This document shows positions 48,318 to 57,666 of a stretch of 64,000 nucleotides of DNA, one piece after another. Numbering within the stretch: position 1 is the first letter of the stretch; every line of letters begins with the position of its first letter. Source of the DNA: Sphingobium sp. YR768 (GTDB lineage Bacteria; Pseudomonadota; Alphaproteobacteria; Sphingomonadales; Sphingomonadaceae); NCBI RefSeq assembly GCF_900111125.1, contig NZ_FOGE01000020.1:1-64000 (forward strand), given 5' to 3'. Under the pieces are notes generated by a model. That model saw nothing but the letters and a program-made list of their open reading frames with translations, was not told the DNA's origin and searched no databases. A program made the translations under genes and the position numbers.

Positions 48318-51300
48318 CTTTTTCCCCCAGCGACCTGAAGGCCGCGGATTCGACTGTCCTCCGTTTCGTCGATTTTAACAAGCATTCTGGTGAGTTCCTC
48401 GACGCGGGCTTGAACGATCGGCCTCAGCGCCGCCGTCGGTGACTCGGTGTCGAGCGCCGCCGCCTCAATGCGTTCGCGGGCATCGCGGAGCGCGGACCTG
48501 AACTGCGCTGCTGTGCGGTCGTCCCACTTGTCGAGACTACGCTGGAGCAGTATCGAACTAAGCGTGTTGGCGAGCGACTTCGGCGAGAAGCGGCCATTCA
48601 CCGTCTCGACGGCCTTCCGTAGCACCGCGCGGTCAACGATGCGCAGGTCGTCGCGCCTGTCGAGCGATGCAGCGTCGAAGCATCCCGCCCATGCGGTGAC
48701 CGCCTCCAGCGGGTCGACGTCAAGGTCGGCGGAGCGAAAGCTCTCCGCGATCACCTCGACCGCATCCTGAGCGAACTGGTCGCGAAGATGGTCGATCTCC
48801 TTGCGCGCCGATTCCAGCTTCGCGATCAGGCTCGGGGAAGGACCCTTGGCGCCGAGCGCTAAAGGCAAATCTTTGAGAAGGAGTTGCACCGGGTCAGAGG
48901 AACCGCCTGCCGTCCGCAACAGTCCCTTCGCATGAGTCCCCAGCTTCTGCGAGCGTCTCGAGCCGTCCGGAACGGTGAGCAGCCAGCGTGTAAGCGCATC
49001 ATGCGCGAACCGGACGAGTTCATCACTCGTCGTCGGCCGCTCGTGCGAAAAGACGTAGGCGGCCTCGGACAAGTATTCGACCAGATCGGGTGTGGGGTCG
49101 AGGACCTGCACGCAGAACCCCTCCGGGTTCGTCACCATGTTATCGAACTGAAAGCCGAGCGTGTCAGCGACGTATCGACCGTTGTCGTAGAGCGCCATTG
49201 CGCGCGAGAAGTGCTTGAACCCCGCAGCGATAAGCAGCGGCATGACCGCCAACGGGACGCCCATCGGCGCCGAAGCAAGGGTCGAGACGAACGCGCTCAG
49301 GTCGCGGTATGCGCCACCGCTGCGGCCGGTCGGTGTGCGGAAGAAGTCGGCAATGCGGAGCCAGACTTCCTTGAAACCGGGGTCGGTGATCTGATCGGGG
49401 TCGGCGAACCGCGTCGATCCTTTGGGGCGAAGCCCCGTGTTCTCGATCACTGTTCGGTAGATTGACCCTTCCGCGCCGCGATCACCTTCCTCGTACCCCA
49501 ACCGCTCGCGACCGGAGCGTTCGAGAATGGATCCGACGACGCGGACGCGCGCAGTCTGCATCGTGCGCGACGCAGTGTTGCGCATCAGCTGATCGTTTGC
49601 GATCTTGGGAGTCTTGTCGAACCATTGACTCAGGAGGCGCGATGCCGCCATGGGGCCTGGCCGCTCGGGCGACACGTCCAGACGCTCGCCTTGGGAATAC
49701 CATGTCGCACCAGTGGCGCGCGGGTCCAGCACCCCCCGGAGGAGGGTCGCCAACTCCTCGAACGCGACCGACTGGAGTTCGTCTATCTCGGTCGTCACCA
49801 TCGGATCCGAAGCCACGAATTCTTTGTCGGCGCGGAGCGCTTCAATCGATATTAGCTCGATCGCTGCACTTTCAGCAGCGAGTGGCCTGTCGGGAATCGC
49901 GATGATCGCGTGAACGCTGGATTTCTTCGCCAGTTTTCGGGCTGCGGCGATGTCGCCCTTGCTCTCCGCAAGTACGTAGACGATCGCGCCAGAGGCAGGG
50001 TCGCCGTCTTCGAGCAGCTCGGCCAGTTCGATGACGGATGCGTAGCGTCCCATCAGAAAGCGGTTCACGCCGAATTCGGCGTTGTGCCGTGGAGCGCGGA
50101 TATGCGGCGCGGGGAAACGGTCTTCCAGAAATGCCCGGAGATCGAATGCGCTCGAGCGCCGCTCGCGTTCCTCGCGCACGCGGATCGCGACGTCGATATC
50201 GGCGCCGTGCCAAACCGCAACGTCGTCGGTGTGCTTGCGCCAGAGCAACAGCTTGGCTTCTAGCAGTTCATCGACCGCGGCAGCGATTTCCTTGGCGGGA
50301 AGTTCCGTCTCGGCAACAGCCAGCTCGAGAACGTTACGAGGCAGGCGCCGTCGTTCGCCGCTCGTCCCAAGCTGCAGCAGGCATGCGGCTGCGAGCAGCA
50401 TTCGCTGGAGCGGGGTGTCGGCCCTTGAACGCGCGCTCTCAGTCTCGATCCAGCGCCGATATATGCCACCAATCCCCACGTCGGTCCGCATAGCGTCCGA
50501 AAATGAGGTGTAGACCACCTCGATATCGACCTTACGGGTCAGGTCAATCTCGCGCAGGAAAGAGAATAGGCTGCGCTCGTTCTGTCCGACCCGGGCGACC
50601 AGCGTCGGCAGGATTTGCAACGCTCCCGCTGTCAGCGGCCTGACATCGTCCAAGATCCCAAGCGCTTGACCACCGTCCTCGATGCCATCGAGCCACTTCC
50701 ACTTGACGACCTCGTCTGCGAGGGCCTGATCAACGCGGGGCATGATTACGACACTCTCCGGAGGACGCATCTCCGAGACCACATCCGCGATCAGGCGGTA
50801 GAACTCCTGGCTATCCTCGATCATCCGAAGCGGCCGGAATCGCCCTTCAATCTTGCGCCATTCGCTCCGTGACGTATCATTCAGACGTGTCGCGTAGGCG
50901 AGCAGGTTCTGGTGGAGGAGCAGTGTGAGGCTCATCGTCGGCCCGGACGCGCGCGCCACCCGCTCGGCGAGACGCTGGACGACGTCCAGTTCGCTCGACC
51001 GTCCGTCGGCCACCAGCCCTTCGAGATGTCGCCCAAACTCGTCCCAGATGATCGCGACGTGATCCCAACCACCGTCGCGCATGGCCTTGCCGAAGCCCTC
51101 GACGCTCTTCGGTGGCCGGGTCATTCCAAGCGCTTCAGCGATCGCGGCGATGGGGTCGTCGATCATTCCCGAAAGGATGACGACGTGTCCCTGAAGCGGC
51201 GCCGAGGCGCGGCTGCGTAGCGCCCCGCTGACTGCGGGGTCAACTTGGTCCGTGCGCTCCAGAACGGCCATGAGCGCGCGGCGATCGTCGGCCGAGTTGC

Positions 51301-51499
51301 GGACCGCCAACGCTCCGACACCCGCCGCTAAACTCTTCCCGCTGCCATAAGGCGCGATGACCATAGTCGTGGACGCGGGTTCGACGATCGCCGTGATGAT
51401 CGGAAGTGCGCGGCGCGTCGGACGATAATGTCCGAACCGATCCGGGTACTCCAGATCCTCGACTAGACTGAGTGAGCGGAAAAAATCGGCGCCGATCAT
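48314..51499 (-). CDS. sspC: SspC-like large P-loop ATPase
   Basis: 1061 residues from the ATG at 51499, which overlaps the sspB stop (ATGA). Walker A is MVIAPYGSGKSLAAG (APYGSGKS at 49-56) and Walker B is VAIIWDEFGRHL (about 149-160). The rest is helical, with winged-helix-like stretches around 400 (RRLPRNVLELAVAETELP). In SspABCD systems the SspC ATPase works with SspB and SspD to insert sulfur into one DNA strand. The call rests on the motifs, the size and the fixed gene order. Confidence 0.82.
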   Translation of the reverse strand: MIGADFFRSLSLVEDLEYPDRFGHYRPTRRALPIITAIVEPASTTMVIAPYGSGKSLAAGVGALAVRNSADDRRALMAVLERTDQVDPAVSGALRSRASAPLQGHVVILSGMIDDPIAAIAEALGMTRPPKSVEGFGKAMRDGGWDHVAIIWDEFGRHLEGLVADGRSSELDVVQRLAERVARASGPTMSLTLLLHQNLLAYATRLNDTSRSEWRKIEGRFRPLRMIEDSQEFYRLIADVVSEMRPPESVVIMPRVDQALADEVVKWKWLDGIEDGGQALGILDDVRPLTAGALQILPTLVARVGQNERSLFSFLREIDLTRKVDIEVVYTSFSDAMRTDVGIGGIYRRWIETESARSRADTPLQRMLLAAACLLQLGTSGERRRLPRNVLELAVAETELPAKEIAAAVDELLEAKLLLWRKHTDDVAVWHGADIDVAIRVREERERRSSAFDLRAFLEDRFPAPHIRAPRHNAEFGVNRFLMGRYASVIELAELLEDGDPASGAIVYVLAESKGDIAAARKLAKKSSVHAIIAIPDRPLAAESAAIELISIEALRADKEFVASDPMVTTEIDELQSVAFEELATLLRGVLDPRATGATWYSQGERLDVSPERPGPMAASRLLSQWFDKTPKIANDQLMRNTASRTMQTARVRVVGSILERSGRERLGYEEGDRGAEGSIYRTVIENTGLRPKGSTRFADPDQITDPGFKEVWLRIADFFRTPTGRSGGAYRDLSAFVSTLASAPMGVPLAVMPLLIAAGFKHFSRAMALYDNGRYVADTLGFQFDNMVTNPEGFCVQVLDPTPDLVEYLSEAAYVFSHERPTTSDELVRFAHDALTRWLLTVPDGSRRSQKLGTHAKGLLRTAGGSSDPVQLLLKDLPLALGAKGPSPSLIAKLESARKEIDHLRDQFAQDAVEVIAESFRSADLDVDPLEAVTAWAGCFDAASLDRRDDLRIVDRAVLRKAVETVNGRFSPKSLANTLSSILLQRSLDKWDDRTAAQFRSALRDARERIEAAALDTESPTAALRPIVQARVEELTRMLVKIDETEDSRIRGLQVAGGKR

Positions 51500-52395
51500 G
51501 CTGTCGCGCCAATCCGGAGATAGTAGTCGCGCAGCCACTGCTCGACCGGCCTGATCGTAGTCCGCAGATACCGCTCACCGGCCAGGGTCTCGACGCTGAC
51601 ACCCTTCATCCACATGACACTGGATGCCTTTCCGACCATCTCGTCGATGGCGTCGAGTCCGGCGCAGAAGACGCGGCCCGGTCCAAAGCGGAGCGTCGCA
51701 AGTTCCCTCAGGGAAAGGGCATCCTTGCCGGTCTCCTCAGCAAGTAGCGACGAGCACGCGAGGAAGGCCTCGTTCGGCAGGCCGATTGGTGCCCGCGTGC
51801 GCTCGAACCGTCGCACGAGTTCATGACGCACCACGAGGCCGAGTTCGCGGAACGGACATGCACCGACGTCGTCGGGATCGACGACATCAACCCCCGGCCG
51901 CGCGGCATAAGCGCTTAGCAGGCAGGCCACGTCCTTGAGTGCCATTGCCTCGCTTGCCGGACGCATTGCCTTCGCGCGGGTGAACTGGAGGAATGACTCC
52001 ACGCAGGTAGCACGATCGAAAATGCGGTCGGAATAGTCGTTGAAAAACCAGGACCAAACGGTGCCCTCGTGCGTCGCAAGTACGAGATGGAGAAACCACC
52101 ACGTGCCTGGCAGTTCACAATACGGATCATGGGTGATGACGAGGTCCGCGATCTCGGACGGCACACGCCCGGTCCTGGCTTCGCCCTCTGCATCCCGTGC
52201 GAGACCGGTGGCCTTGAGCCAGAAACTCAGCGACTCGACCATCTTCGAACCGAGGCCTAAATCGTCGCCGACGTTGGTGCTCGGATGGAAAGCTCCATCC
52301 CGCCTCATGCGCGACAGGCCCTTGGGCAGCCAACCGTATCGCACCGGGAAGGTGACGTGGCCGCCGTAGGAGAAGCGCATCAAGCTCGTGCCCAT
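51496..52395 (-). CDS. sspB: SspB-like DUF4007 protein (nickase)
   Basis: 299 residues. The N-terminus MRFSYGGHVTFPVRYGWLPK and the segment HDPYCELPGTWWFLHLVLA are hallmarks of DUF4007, the family of SspB, which nicks DNA for strand-specific phosphorothioation. An AGGAG seven bases before the ATG at 52395 supports that start; the ATG at 52380, which overlaps the sspA stop, is the alternative and would begin exactly at the conserved MRFSYGG. Its 3' end overlaps sspC. Confidence 0.88.
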   Translation of the reverse strand: MGTSLMRFSYGGHVTFPVRYGWLPKGLSRMRRDGAFHPSTNVGDDLGLGSKMVESLSFWLKATGLARDAEGEARTGRVPSEIADLVITHDPYCELPGTWWFLHLVLATHEGTVWSWFFNDYSDRIFDRATCVESFLQFTRAKAMRPASEAMALKDVACLLSAYAARPGVDVVDPDDVGACPFRELGLVVRHELVRRFERTRAPIGLPNEAFLACSSLLAEETGKDALSLRELATLRFGPGRVFCAGLDAIDEMVGKASSVMWMKGVSVETLAGERYLRTTIRPVEQWLRDYYLRIGATA

Positions 52396-53594
52396 GCGAC
52401 GCTCCTCAGATGTCCAACCGAATTGGCGATGATTGACACTGCCTCGTCGATTTCGGCTTCGGAGCTCAGCACGGAGAGCGAGAACCGGATGGTCTCAAAC
52501 GCTTCGATTTCAGCCAGACCCATTGCGATCAGTACGTGTGACGGCTCTGGCCGGCGGCTGGCACAAGCCGATCCCTGAGATGCCGCGACACCGCGACTGT
52601 CCAGCTGGGCGATCATGGACATACCATCGACGCCAGGAAACCTCACGCTGGAGATGTTGGGTAGGCGTTCCTTGGCGCTAAAGAGACTTGCGTCGGGGAT
52701 GGCAACGCGCAGTCCGGCTTCCAGCCGGTCGCGTAGCGCCTTCATGCGCTCAACTAATTTGCTCATCGCCTTGGCACGCCGATCGCACGCCGCGCCGAAG
52801 CCAGCGATCAAAGGTACCGCCTCGGTGCCCGCTCTGAGTGCGCTTTCCTGATCACCGCCGACGAGTAGGGGAGCTAGCAATATGCCCCTTTCTGCCGCCA
52901 CAATTGCTCCCACGCCCATCGGCGCGTGCAGCTTGTGCCCGGAGACCGTGATCACGTCTGGACCAAGGCCAGGCGACAGATCGATGGGCAGCTTACCAAA
53001 GGCCTGCGCCGCGTCGGAGTGGAACGTCGTCATCGGACGTGTCGCCAGCATCGCCGCGATTTCTGCGATCGGCTGGATCACGCCAGTCTCACTGTTCGCG
53101 AACTGGATCGAGACGAGAAGCGGACCCTGTGCCGACCCGATCAGGGATTCCAGCCGGTGGAGATCCACTATTCCCGCCCCGTCGACGGGGACGAAGTGAA
53201 CTATCGCGCCGGTCAACTTGGCCCGTTCGGCCGAGCGGATAACCGAAGGATGTTCTACCGTGCTGGTGATGATGGTTGCTGCTTCGATGCCCGCAAAGAC
53301 GGTGTTATTCGCCTCGGTGCACCCTGATGTGAACGTCACGCCCTCCTCTGCCGCACCAGTGACCAGCGACAGCAAACTGTCGCGCGCGCGGGCAAGGATC
53401 GCGCGCGCGCGGTCTCCGAGCTCGTGGGCGCTCGCCGGATTGGCGGCACCTCCACGGAGTGCGGCAACGACGGCTTCGATCACTTCTTCGGTGGGTGTGG
53501 TGTTTGCGGCGGCATCCAGGTTGATCACCGCGGAAGACGCCTGATGTGAGTAGGGACAGTTATCAATTTTGGTGTTCAACACAACTTCTACCAC
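52380..53594 (-). CDS. sspA: SspA-like cysteine desulfurase
   Basis: About 404 residues on the longest frame. The PLP-binding lysine is in TVSGHKLHAPMGVGA (about residue 220). The catalytic cysteine loop is ASQGSACASRRPEPSHVLIA (cysteine about 343). It removes sulfur from cysteine and would hand it to SspD/SspC, the same job as IscS or DndA. The start is uncertain: GTG at 53594 or 53582, TTG at 53579, or GTG at 53525 where INLDAAANTTP similarity begins. It is the first gene of the ssp operon and is divergent from the plus-strand gene at 53973. Confidence 0.88.
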   Translation of the reverse strand: MVEVVLNTKIDNCPYSHQASSAVINLDAAANTTPTEEVIEAVVAALRGGAANPASAHELGDRARAILARARDSLLSLVTGAAEEGVTFTSGCTEANNTVFAGIEAATIITSTVEHPSVIRSAERAKLTGAIVHFVPVDGAGIVDLHRLESLIGSAQGPLLVSIQFANSETGVIQPIAEIAAMLATRPMTTFHSDAAQAFGKLPIDLSPGLGPDVITVSGHKLHAPMGVGAIVAAERGILLAPLLVGGDQESALRAGTEAVPLIAGFGAACDRRAKAMSKLVERMKALRDRLEAGLRVAIPDASLFSAKERLPNISSVRFPGVDGMSMIAQLDSRGVAASQGSACASRRPEPSHVLIAMGLAEIEAFETIRFSLSVLSSEAEIDEAVSIIANSVGHLRSVAWARA

Positions 53595-53972
53595 CCCTCG
53601 CGCGCTTAAAAGCTTATAGGATCGCGCTCACGCGCCGCCAACGACCCATCCGAACCACTTGTCGCTGCGCGCAACGCACGTGCGCCTGACGCGGAACATA
53701 TAAAGAATTAGCATTTTTCCGCAATCGCGAAGGAGGTCTCGAACGTGATGAAGGGGGCACAAGGCGTCCGTCTATCGCTCGCTGCTTGACGCCAATGGCG
53801 GTAGCGGGGCGGACCAAGATTTTCGCACATTTAGGCGGTCGTCACCAGTTGCTGTTCCGGCGACCTTCGCGCCGCGATCCATCGACCACAGCAATACTGG
53901 TTTAACTGCGGAACGGAGTCGCGTAACCAAGTCGACAAGCCGATCGCGAGTCGGTGCGGGGGATAACTGACG
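53595..53972. other. Divergent intergenic region ahead of the ssp operon
   Basis: About 380 bases with no credible gene on either strand. It contains the candidate ssp promoter near the left end and must also hold the promoter of the rightward gene pair at 53973. An A/T-richer patch lies around 53,690-53,720. No clear operator palindrome was recognised. Confidence 0.5.
53613..53641 (-). promoter_or_regulatory. Candidate sigma-70 promoter of the ssp operon
   Basis: On the minus strand TTGGCG (53641-53636) is followed after exactly 17 bases by TATAAG (53618-53613). Spacing and match are good for a housekeeping promoter. The leader to the first possible GTG would be very short, which favours a start at 53582 or later for sspA. 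GAGGGG within 53599-53594 could serve as ribosome binding site for GTG at 53582. Confidence 0.5.
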
Positions 53973-54698
53973 ATGACCAAGGCGCCTAAAACGCCTCGCG
54001 CGGCGCTTGAGCGGCTGCATGAATCCTGCACCCAGGCTATGGCAACCTCGTTCGGTGAGGAACGCGAGGCGCAGCTTGCGCAACAATATGTTTTTGGTGC
54101 CGAGCTCGAGCATTGGCTGTCTGCGCTTGCAGGGCGTCCTGAGCGGGCCCTGTACGAGGTTGCACACCGCGAATACTTCATCGCAATGCTCAATCTGGTC
54201 CAAGGCCAGTACCGAAACGCTTTTAAGGGACTCCGGCTAGTTCTTGAGCTTCACCTTCAAGGGATTCTCCTTTCCGCCGACCCGATCGGTCTAAGTGAAT
54301 GGCTTCGCAACGCCAAGGACACGTCATGGGCGGCGATCGTCGACGAGGAGAGGGGCGTATTCAGCGTGCGCTTCGCGAAGGCCTTCTTTCCGGCCCTCGA
54401 AGATAGGACCGGGGCCTACAGAGGGGTCGTCCGGACGCTTTACAAGGAACTCTCCGAAACGACACATGGCAACATCTCGAACGCAATTCAGTTGCCGAGA
54501 AGCATCGCGTTCAGCGCGGATGCGTTTAGAACCTGGTGTGAGAAGGCTGAGACACTGAGATCGACGGTTCATTTCGGCTTGGCGCTTCGCTACTTGGGGG
54601 AACTCGACGGTGAGCGCACAGGACTGGTCGAAGCAATGCTACTAGACCGGCTCGGGAGTGTCGCTCCGGTGCGCGAGCGGCTTGGAGGGCCGGCCTGA
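53973..54698 (+). CDS. Hypothetical helical protein paired with an AAA ATPase (HEPN/DUF5677-like)
   Basis: 241 residues, predicted almost all helical. I do not recognise a named family with confidence. YRNAFKGLRLVLELHLQGILL in the middle and YKELSETTHGNIS later resemble the paired helices of HEPN or DUF5677-type domains, which carry an early Arg/Glu and a late SE..HG. There is no membrane segment or signal. The stop overlaps the ATG of the ATPase gene (TGATG), so the two are co-expressed. In a defence island, a helical effector coupled to an ATPase sensor is a plausible job, but this is inference. Confidence 0.7.
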   Translation: MTKAPKTPRAALERLHESCTQAMATSFGEEREAQLAQQYVFGAELEHWLSALAGRPERALYEVAHREYFIAMLNLVQGQYRNAFKGLRLVLELHLQGILLSADPIGLSEWLRNAKDTSWAAIVDEERGVFSVRFAKAFFPALEDRTGAYRGVVRTLYKELSETTHGNISNAIQLPRSIAFSADAFRTWCEKAETLRSTVHFGLALRYLGELDGERTGLVEAMLLDRLGSVAPVRERLGGPA

Positions 54699-56335
54699 TG
54701 GCTGAGAATGGTACGGACGACTTCATTATTCGCACCGAGGACCTGCATCCGGACTCGACGTTGGACATCTATGTCCCGAACACCCGCGACGAGCAGCTTG
54801 TGCTCCTGCTCAGGAATCAGACCCCCGTTATCATCGAAGGGAGTCGCGGCACGGGCAAATCGATGCTCCTTCGCGTCTGCGAGCAGCGACAGCTGAAGGA
54901 CTTCGCCACCGACAAGGTCTTGCCGATCTACGTCTCATTCAACCGCAGTTCGCTGCTGAAATCGCCGAGTGAGCGACAGTTTCTCCATTGGATGCTGAGC
55001 CGGCTCGCATCGACGATCTTCCGTGCGGTGCAGAAGCAGGGCCTCGCAGCGGCTACCTCGCGTGCATTGAACGTGCTGACTGGTGGCACCGACGCTACGA
55101 CAGCCGCGCTGGGCGGAGCCACGAGGCTGGAGCAGGTCGCCCAGGCCTTCGAGGATTCCTATCAGACACCAGATGTGCATGTTGACGACGCGGCTGTTCC
55201 CACGATCGAGAAGTTCAGGGATGCGATCGAGGATATCTGCGACGATTACGGGATCCGGCGTTTCAACGTGTTGTTCGATGAGGCAGCTCACATTTTCCGG
55301 CCTGAGCAGCAGCGGCAGTTCTTCACGCTGTTCCGTGACTTGCGATCTTCACGCATGACCTGCAACGCCGCCGTCTATCCCGGTGTGACCTCCTACGGCG
55401 GCGTCTTCGAGGGCACCCACGATGCGCGCATCGAGCAACTCGTTCGAGATGTATCCGAGCGTGACTACGCCAAGCAGATGCGTGACATTGTGTTGAGGCA
55501 GGCCAATTCCACCCTGCAGAAGGATATCGCTGAGCGCGGGGAGAACTTCGATGCTCTCGCTTACGCGGTCAGCGGGAATCCTCGTCTCCTTCTCAAGACC
55601 GTCGCGCTCGCCGGAAAGCTACGCGTCGCCGATGTGCAAGCGGTAATCAAGGATTTCTATCGCGTTCAGATTTGGGCCGAACATAGCAGCCTCGCTGAAA
55701 GGTATCCTGGGCATAAGGCCCTGATCGACTTCGGGCGAGAGTTTATGCAGGAGACTGTCCTTCCCGAGGCGAAGAAAAAGAATGATCGGTGGCGCGAGAA
55801 TAAGCGCGATGTTCGTAGCAACGTGATCTGGGTTTCGCGAGATGCGCCCGCGGCGGCTAAGGAGGCGATACGCCTCCTCACGTACATTGGGGTCCTCTCG
55901 CGAATCGATGAAGGCTACAAGGGGACGGCAAGTCAGATCGGTGCCCGGTATGCAATCAACGTGGGATGCCTCGTAGCTGACGAGGTATCGCCGATTCCTG
56001 TGATCGGCGAACTACGAAGGCACAATACCCAGAAAAAATTCACCGAGTTCGGCGCGTCTAATTCGCGATTCGTGGAGATTGAAGGGATCGTTGGATCGGC
56101 CATTGAGGCTGACCTTGCGGTGAACCTCTCTACGCTGTTGGCTAAGCCAATTGCCAAGCTCGATCTAACCGATCATCAGCGGCGAGCGCTTCTCTCAGTG
56201 GGCTTGAGCACAATCCATAAGGCGTTACTTGCCCCAGAGTCAAAGTTTCAGGAAGCGAAGTACATCGGCCCAGTCCGCTCGAAGAGGATGAAAAACGTGG
56301 TAACTGCCGCGGCGCTAGAATATCTCTCTGGGTAA
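54698..56335 (+). CDS. ORC/Cdc6-like AAA ATPase
   Basis: 545 residues. An N-terminal IYVPNTRDEQL segment leads into Walker A VIIEGSRGTGKSMLL (GSRGTGKS at 48-55). Walker B is RRFNVLFDEAAHIF (about 188-200), and a lid with RLLLKTVALAG follows. The last 30 residues, with KYIGPVRSKRMKNVV, look like a helix-hairpin-helix DNA-binding motif. The layout fits the ORC/Cdc6-type ATPases seen in defence islands. It is co-translated with the helical protein before it. It might sense DNA and switch the partner. Confidence 0.8.
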   Translation: MAENGTDDFIIRTEDLHPDSTLDIYVPNTRDEQLVLLLRNQTPVIIEGSRGTGKSMLLRVCEQRQLKDFATDKVLPIYVSFNRSSLLKSPSERQFLHWMLSRLASTIFRAVQKQGLAAATSRALNVLTGGTDATTAALGGATRLEQVAQAFEDSYQTPDVHVDDAAVPTIEKFRDAIEDICDDYGIRRFNVLFDEAAHIFRPEQQRQFFTLFRDLRSSRMTCNAAVYPGVTSYGGVFEGTHDARIEQLVRDVSERDYAKQMRDIVLRQANSTLQKDIAERGENFDALAYAVSGNPRLLLKTVALAGKLRVADVQAVIKDFYRVQIWAEHSSLAERYPGHKALIDFGREFMQETVLPEAKKKNDRWRENKRDVRSNVIWVSRDAPAAAKEAIRLLTYIGVLSRIDEGYKGTASQIGARYAINVGCLVADEVSPIPVIGELRRHNTQKKFTEFGASNSRFVEIEGIVGSAIEADLAVNLSTLLAKPIAKLDLTDHQRRALLSVGLSTIHKALLAPESKFQEAKYIGPVRSKRMKNVVTAAALEYLSG

Positions 56336-56451
56336 GCAATGCAAGAAGTGTTGAGAAAGCGTGCGGGGCAGCAGTTTTCTCAGGTAAGCAGCGCATAGTC
56401 GAGGTTGTCACGAGACATGATGATGAACCGGTAGCACGGGAGGGGCTACGC

Positions 56452-57544
56452 ATGTTAGCGTTTGGTGATGCGCAGGTTCACCACTTCTTCTCCCGCCCGG
56501 TGCGCAAATTTGGAATTCAAGAGACGAGGCTCGCCGCTAGTGCCCAAACAGTCTGGCTTGCGTTTGCGAATTTCCGGACTGTTTCGTGGCCTCGCTGATC
56601 GGATCGATCCGCCCCTACGTCTCCGCCCACAGGAAAAATTGCAATTGCAAGATCTCCTGTCGTTGCCGGGCGGTGAACGGCTCGACTGGCGGTCCCTTGA
56701 CCAAGGAGAAGTGCGCGTACGCTATCGCGCCACTGACGCTGTCTGGGGCGACGTTGAAGGGAACGGCAACCTCATCGATTTGCGCGAGCACGTTCGACGA
56801 ATGTGCGTGGCTGCTCGGGAAATCGGGCAGTTTGCGCAAGGCGATGGCTGGGGTGACGTTGCTCATAATCTCCGCCTCGCCTATGCATTGACGGACTTAT
56901 TCGCTGACACCGATGTCGACGGGTTGAGCATGTGGTGCAACCCGGTAGCCGACTACGAATCCGCAGACAGCGAACTCGCGGCCAAGCACTTGGCGGCGAC
57001 GATCGTATTCACCTTTGTTTGGACTGCTTGGGAAAGCTTGATCGACGTGATGGGTGCGGGTGTGGTCGGGAAAGGCGCTAAAGGGCGCGATATTGTGGTG
57101 CGCCTGGCGAGCGGCGAGATGCCTCACTTCCGCGCGGTACTGTTCAACGCGTTTGCCCTTGATTACGGCCAAGTCGATTTCGCGCACCGCGATATGCGCC
57201 GCTTGCTCGATATGGGTTCCCTTCCGGGAATTGCGGCCGAATATCTTCGGCAGTTTCGCAACCGCGTCATTCATGGCGATGTCCAGAAGCCAGAGCCAGG
57301 CGACTGGGGCGATAGCTCAAAATATCGCGCTGACGAGGATCCGCATCTCAGGCGGTTTCACACGAACATCCGGCTACTCTTACTGTTGCTGCAGATTATC
57401 GCACGCAGCCTCGTGGACCGAGGCACTCATCTAGAATCCTGGCTCGAGTATCCCCGTGACGGCAAATCCGCGCTCGAACAGCTACATTGCGCCGAACGGT
57501 GGTACGACGGTGAGCCGGAAATGGACTTGAATTCTTGGCCTTGA
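56452..57544 (+). pseudogene. HEPN-like hypothetical gene, apparently frameshifted near its start
   Basis: The ATG at 56452 has an excellent ribosome binding site (GGGAGGGG, 6 bases before) and encodes 48 protein-like codons opening MLAFGDAQVHHFFSRPV before a stop at 56598. A second frame, open from 56462 to 57544, then carries the main protein, with sensible sequence from about 56,590 (LADRIDPPLRLRPQEKLQ). Joining them needs a +1 change between about 56,540 and 56,598. The main part has a FRNRVIHGDV motif (RxxxxH, HEPN-type). It could be a decayed gene, a sequencing error, or a recoded gene. If intact in the second frame only, its start is unclear. Confidence 0.6.
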
Positions 57545-57666
57545 ATAACGCCAATGTTGCCAGACATTTGAGCGGAACAATACTCCTGATAGGCCCCTTT
57601 ATATGGCTGTGATAATGGCTCCCGAGGGTGACAAACGGTGCCACAAGAACACCCTCCGTCTTCCTC

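Noticed and set aside
36846-53594. Classic DndABCDE-FGH system
   Set aside because: No DndB, DndD or DndE-like small gene is present; a DUF4007 protein and a short PP-loop protein fit SspABCD better.
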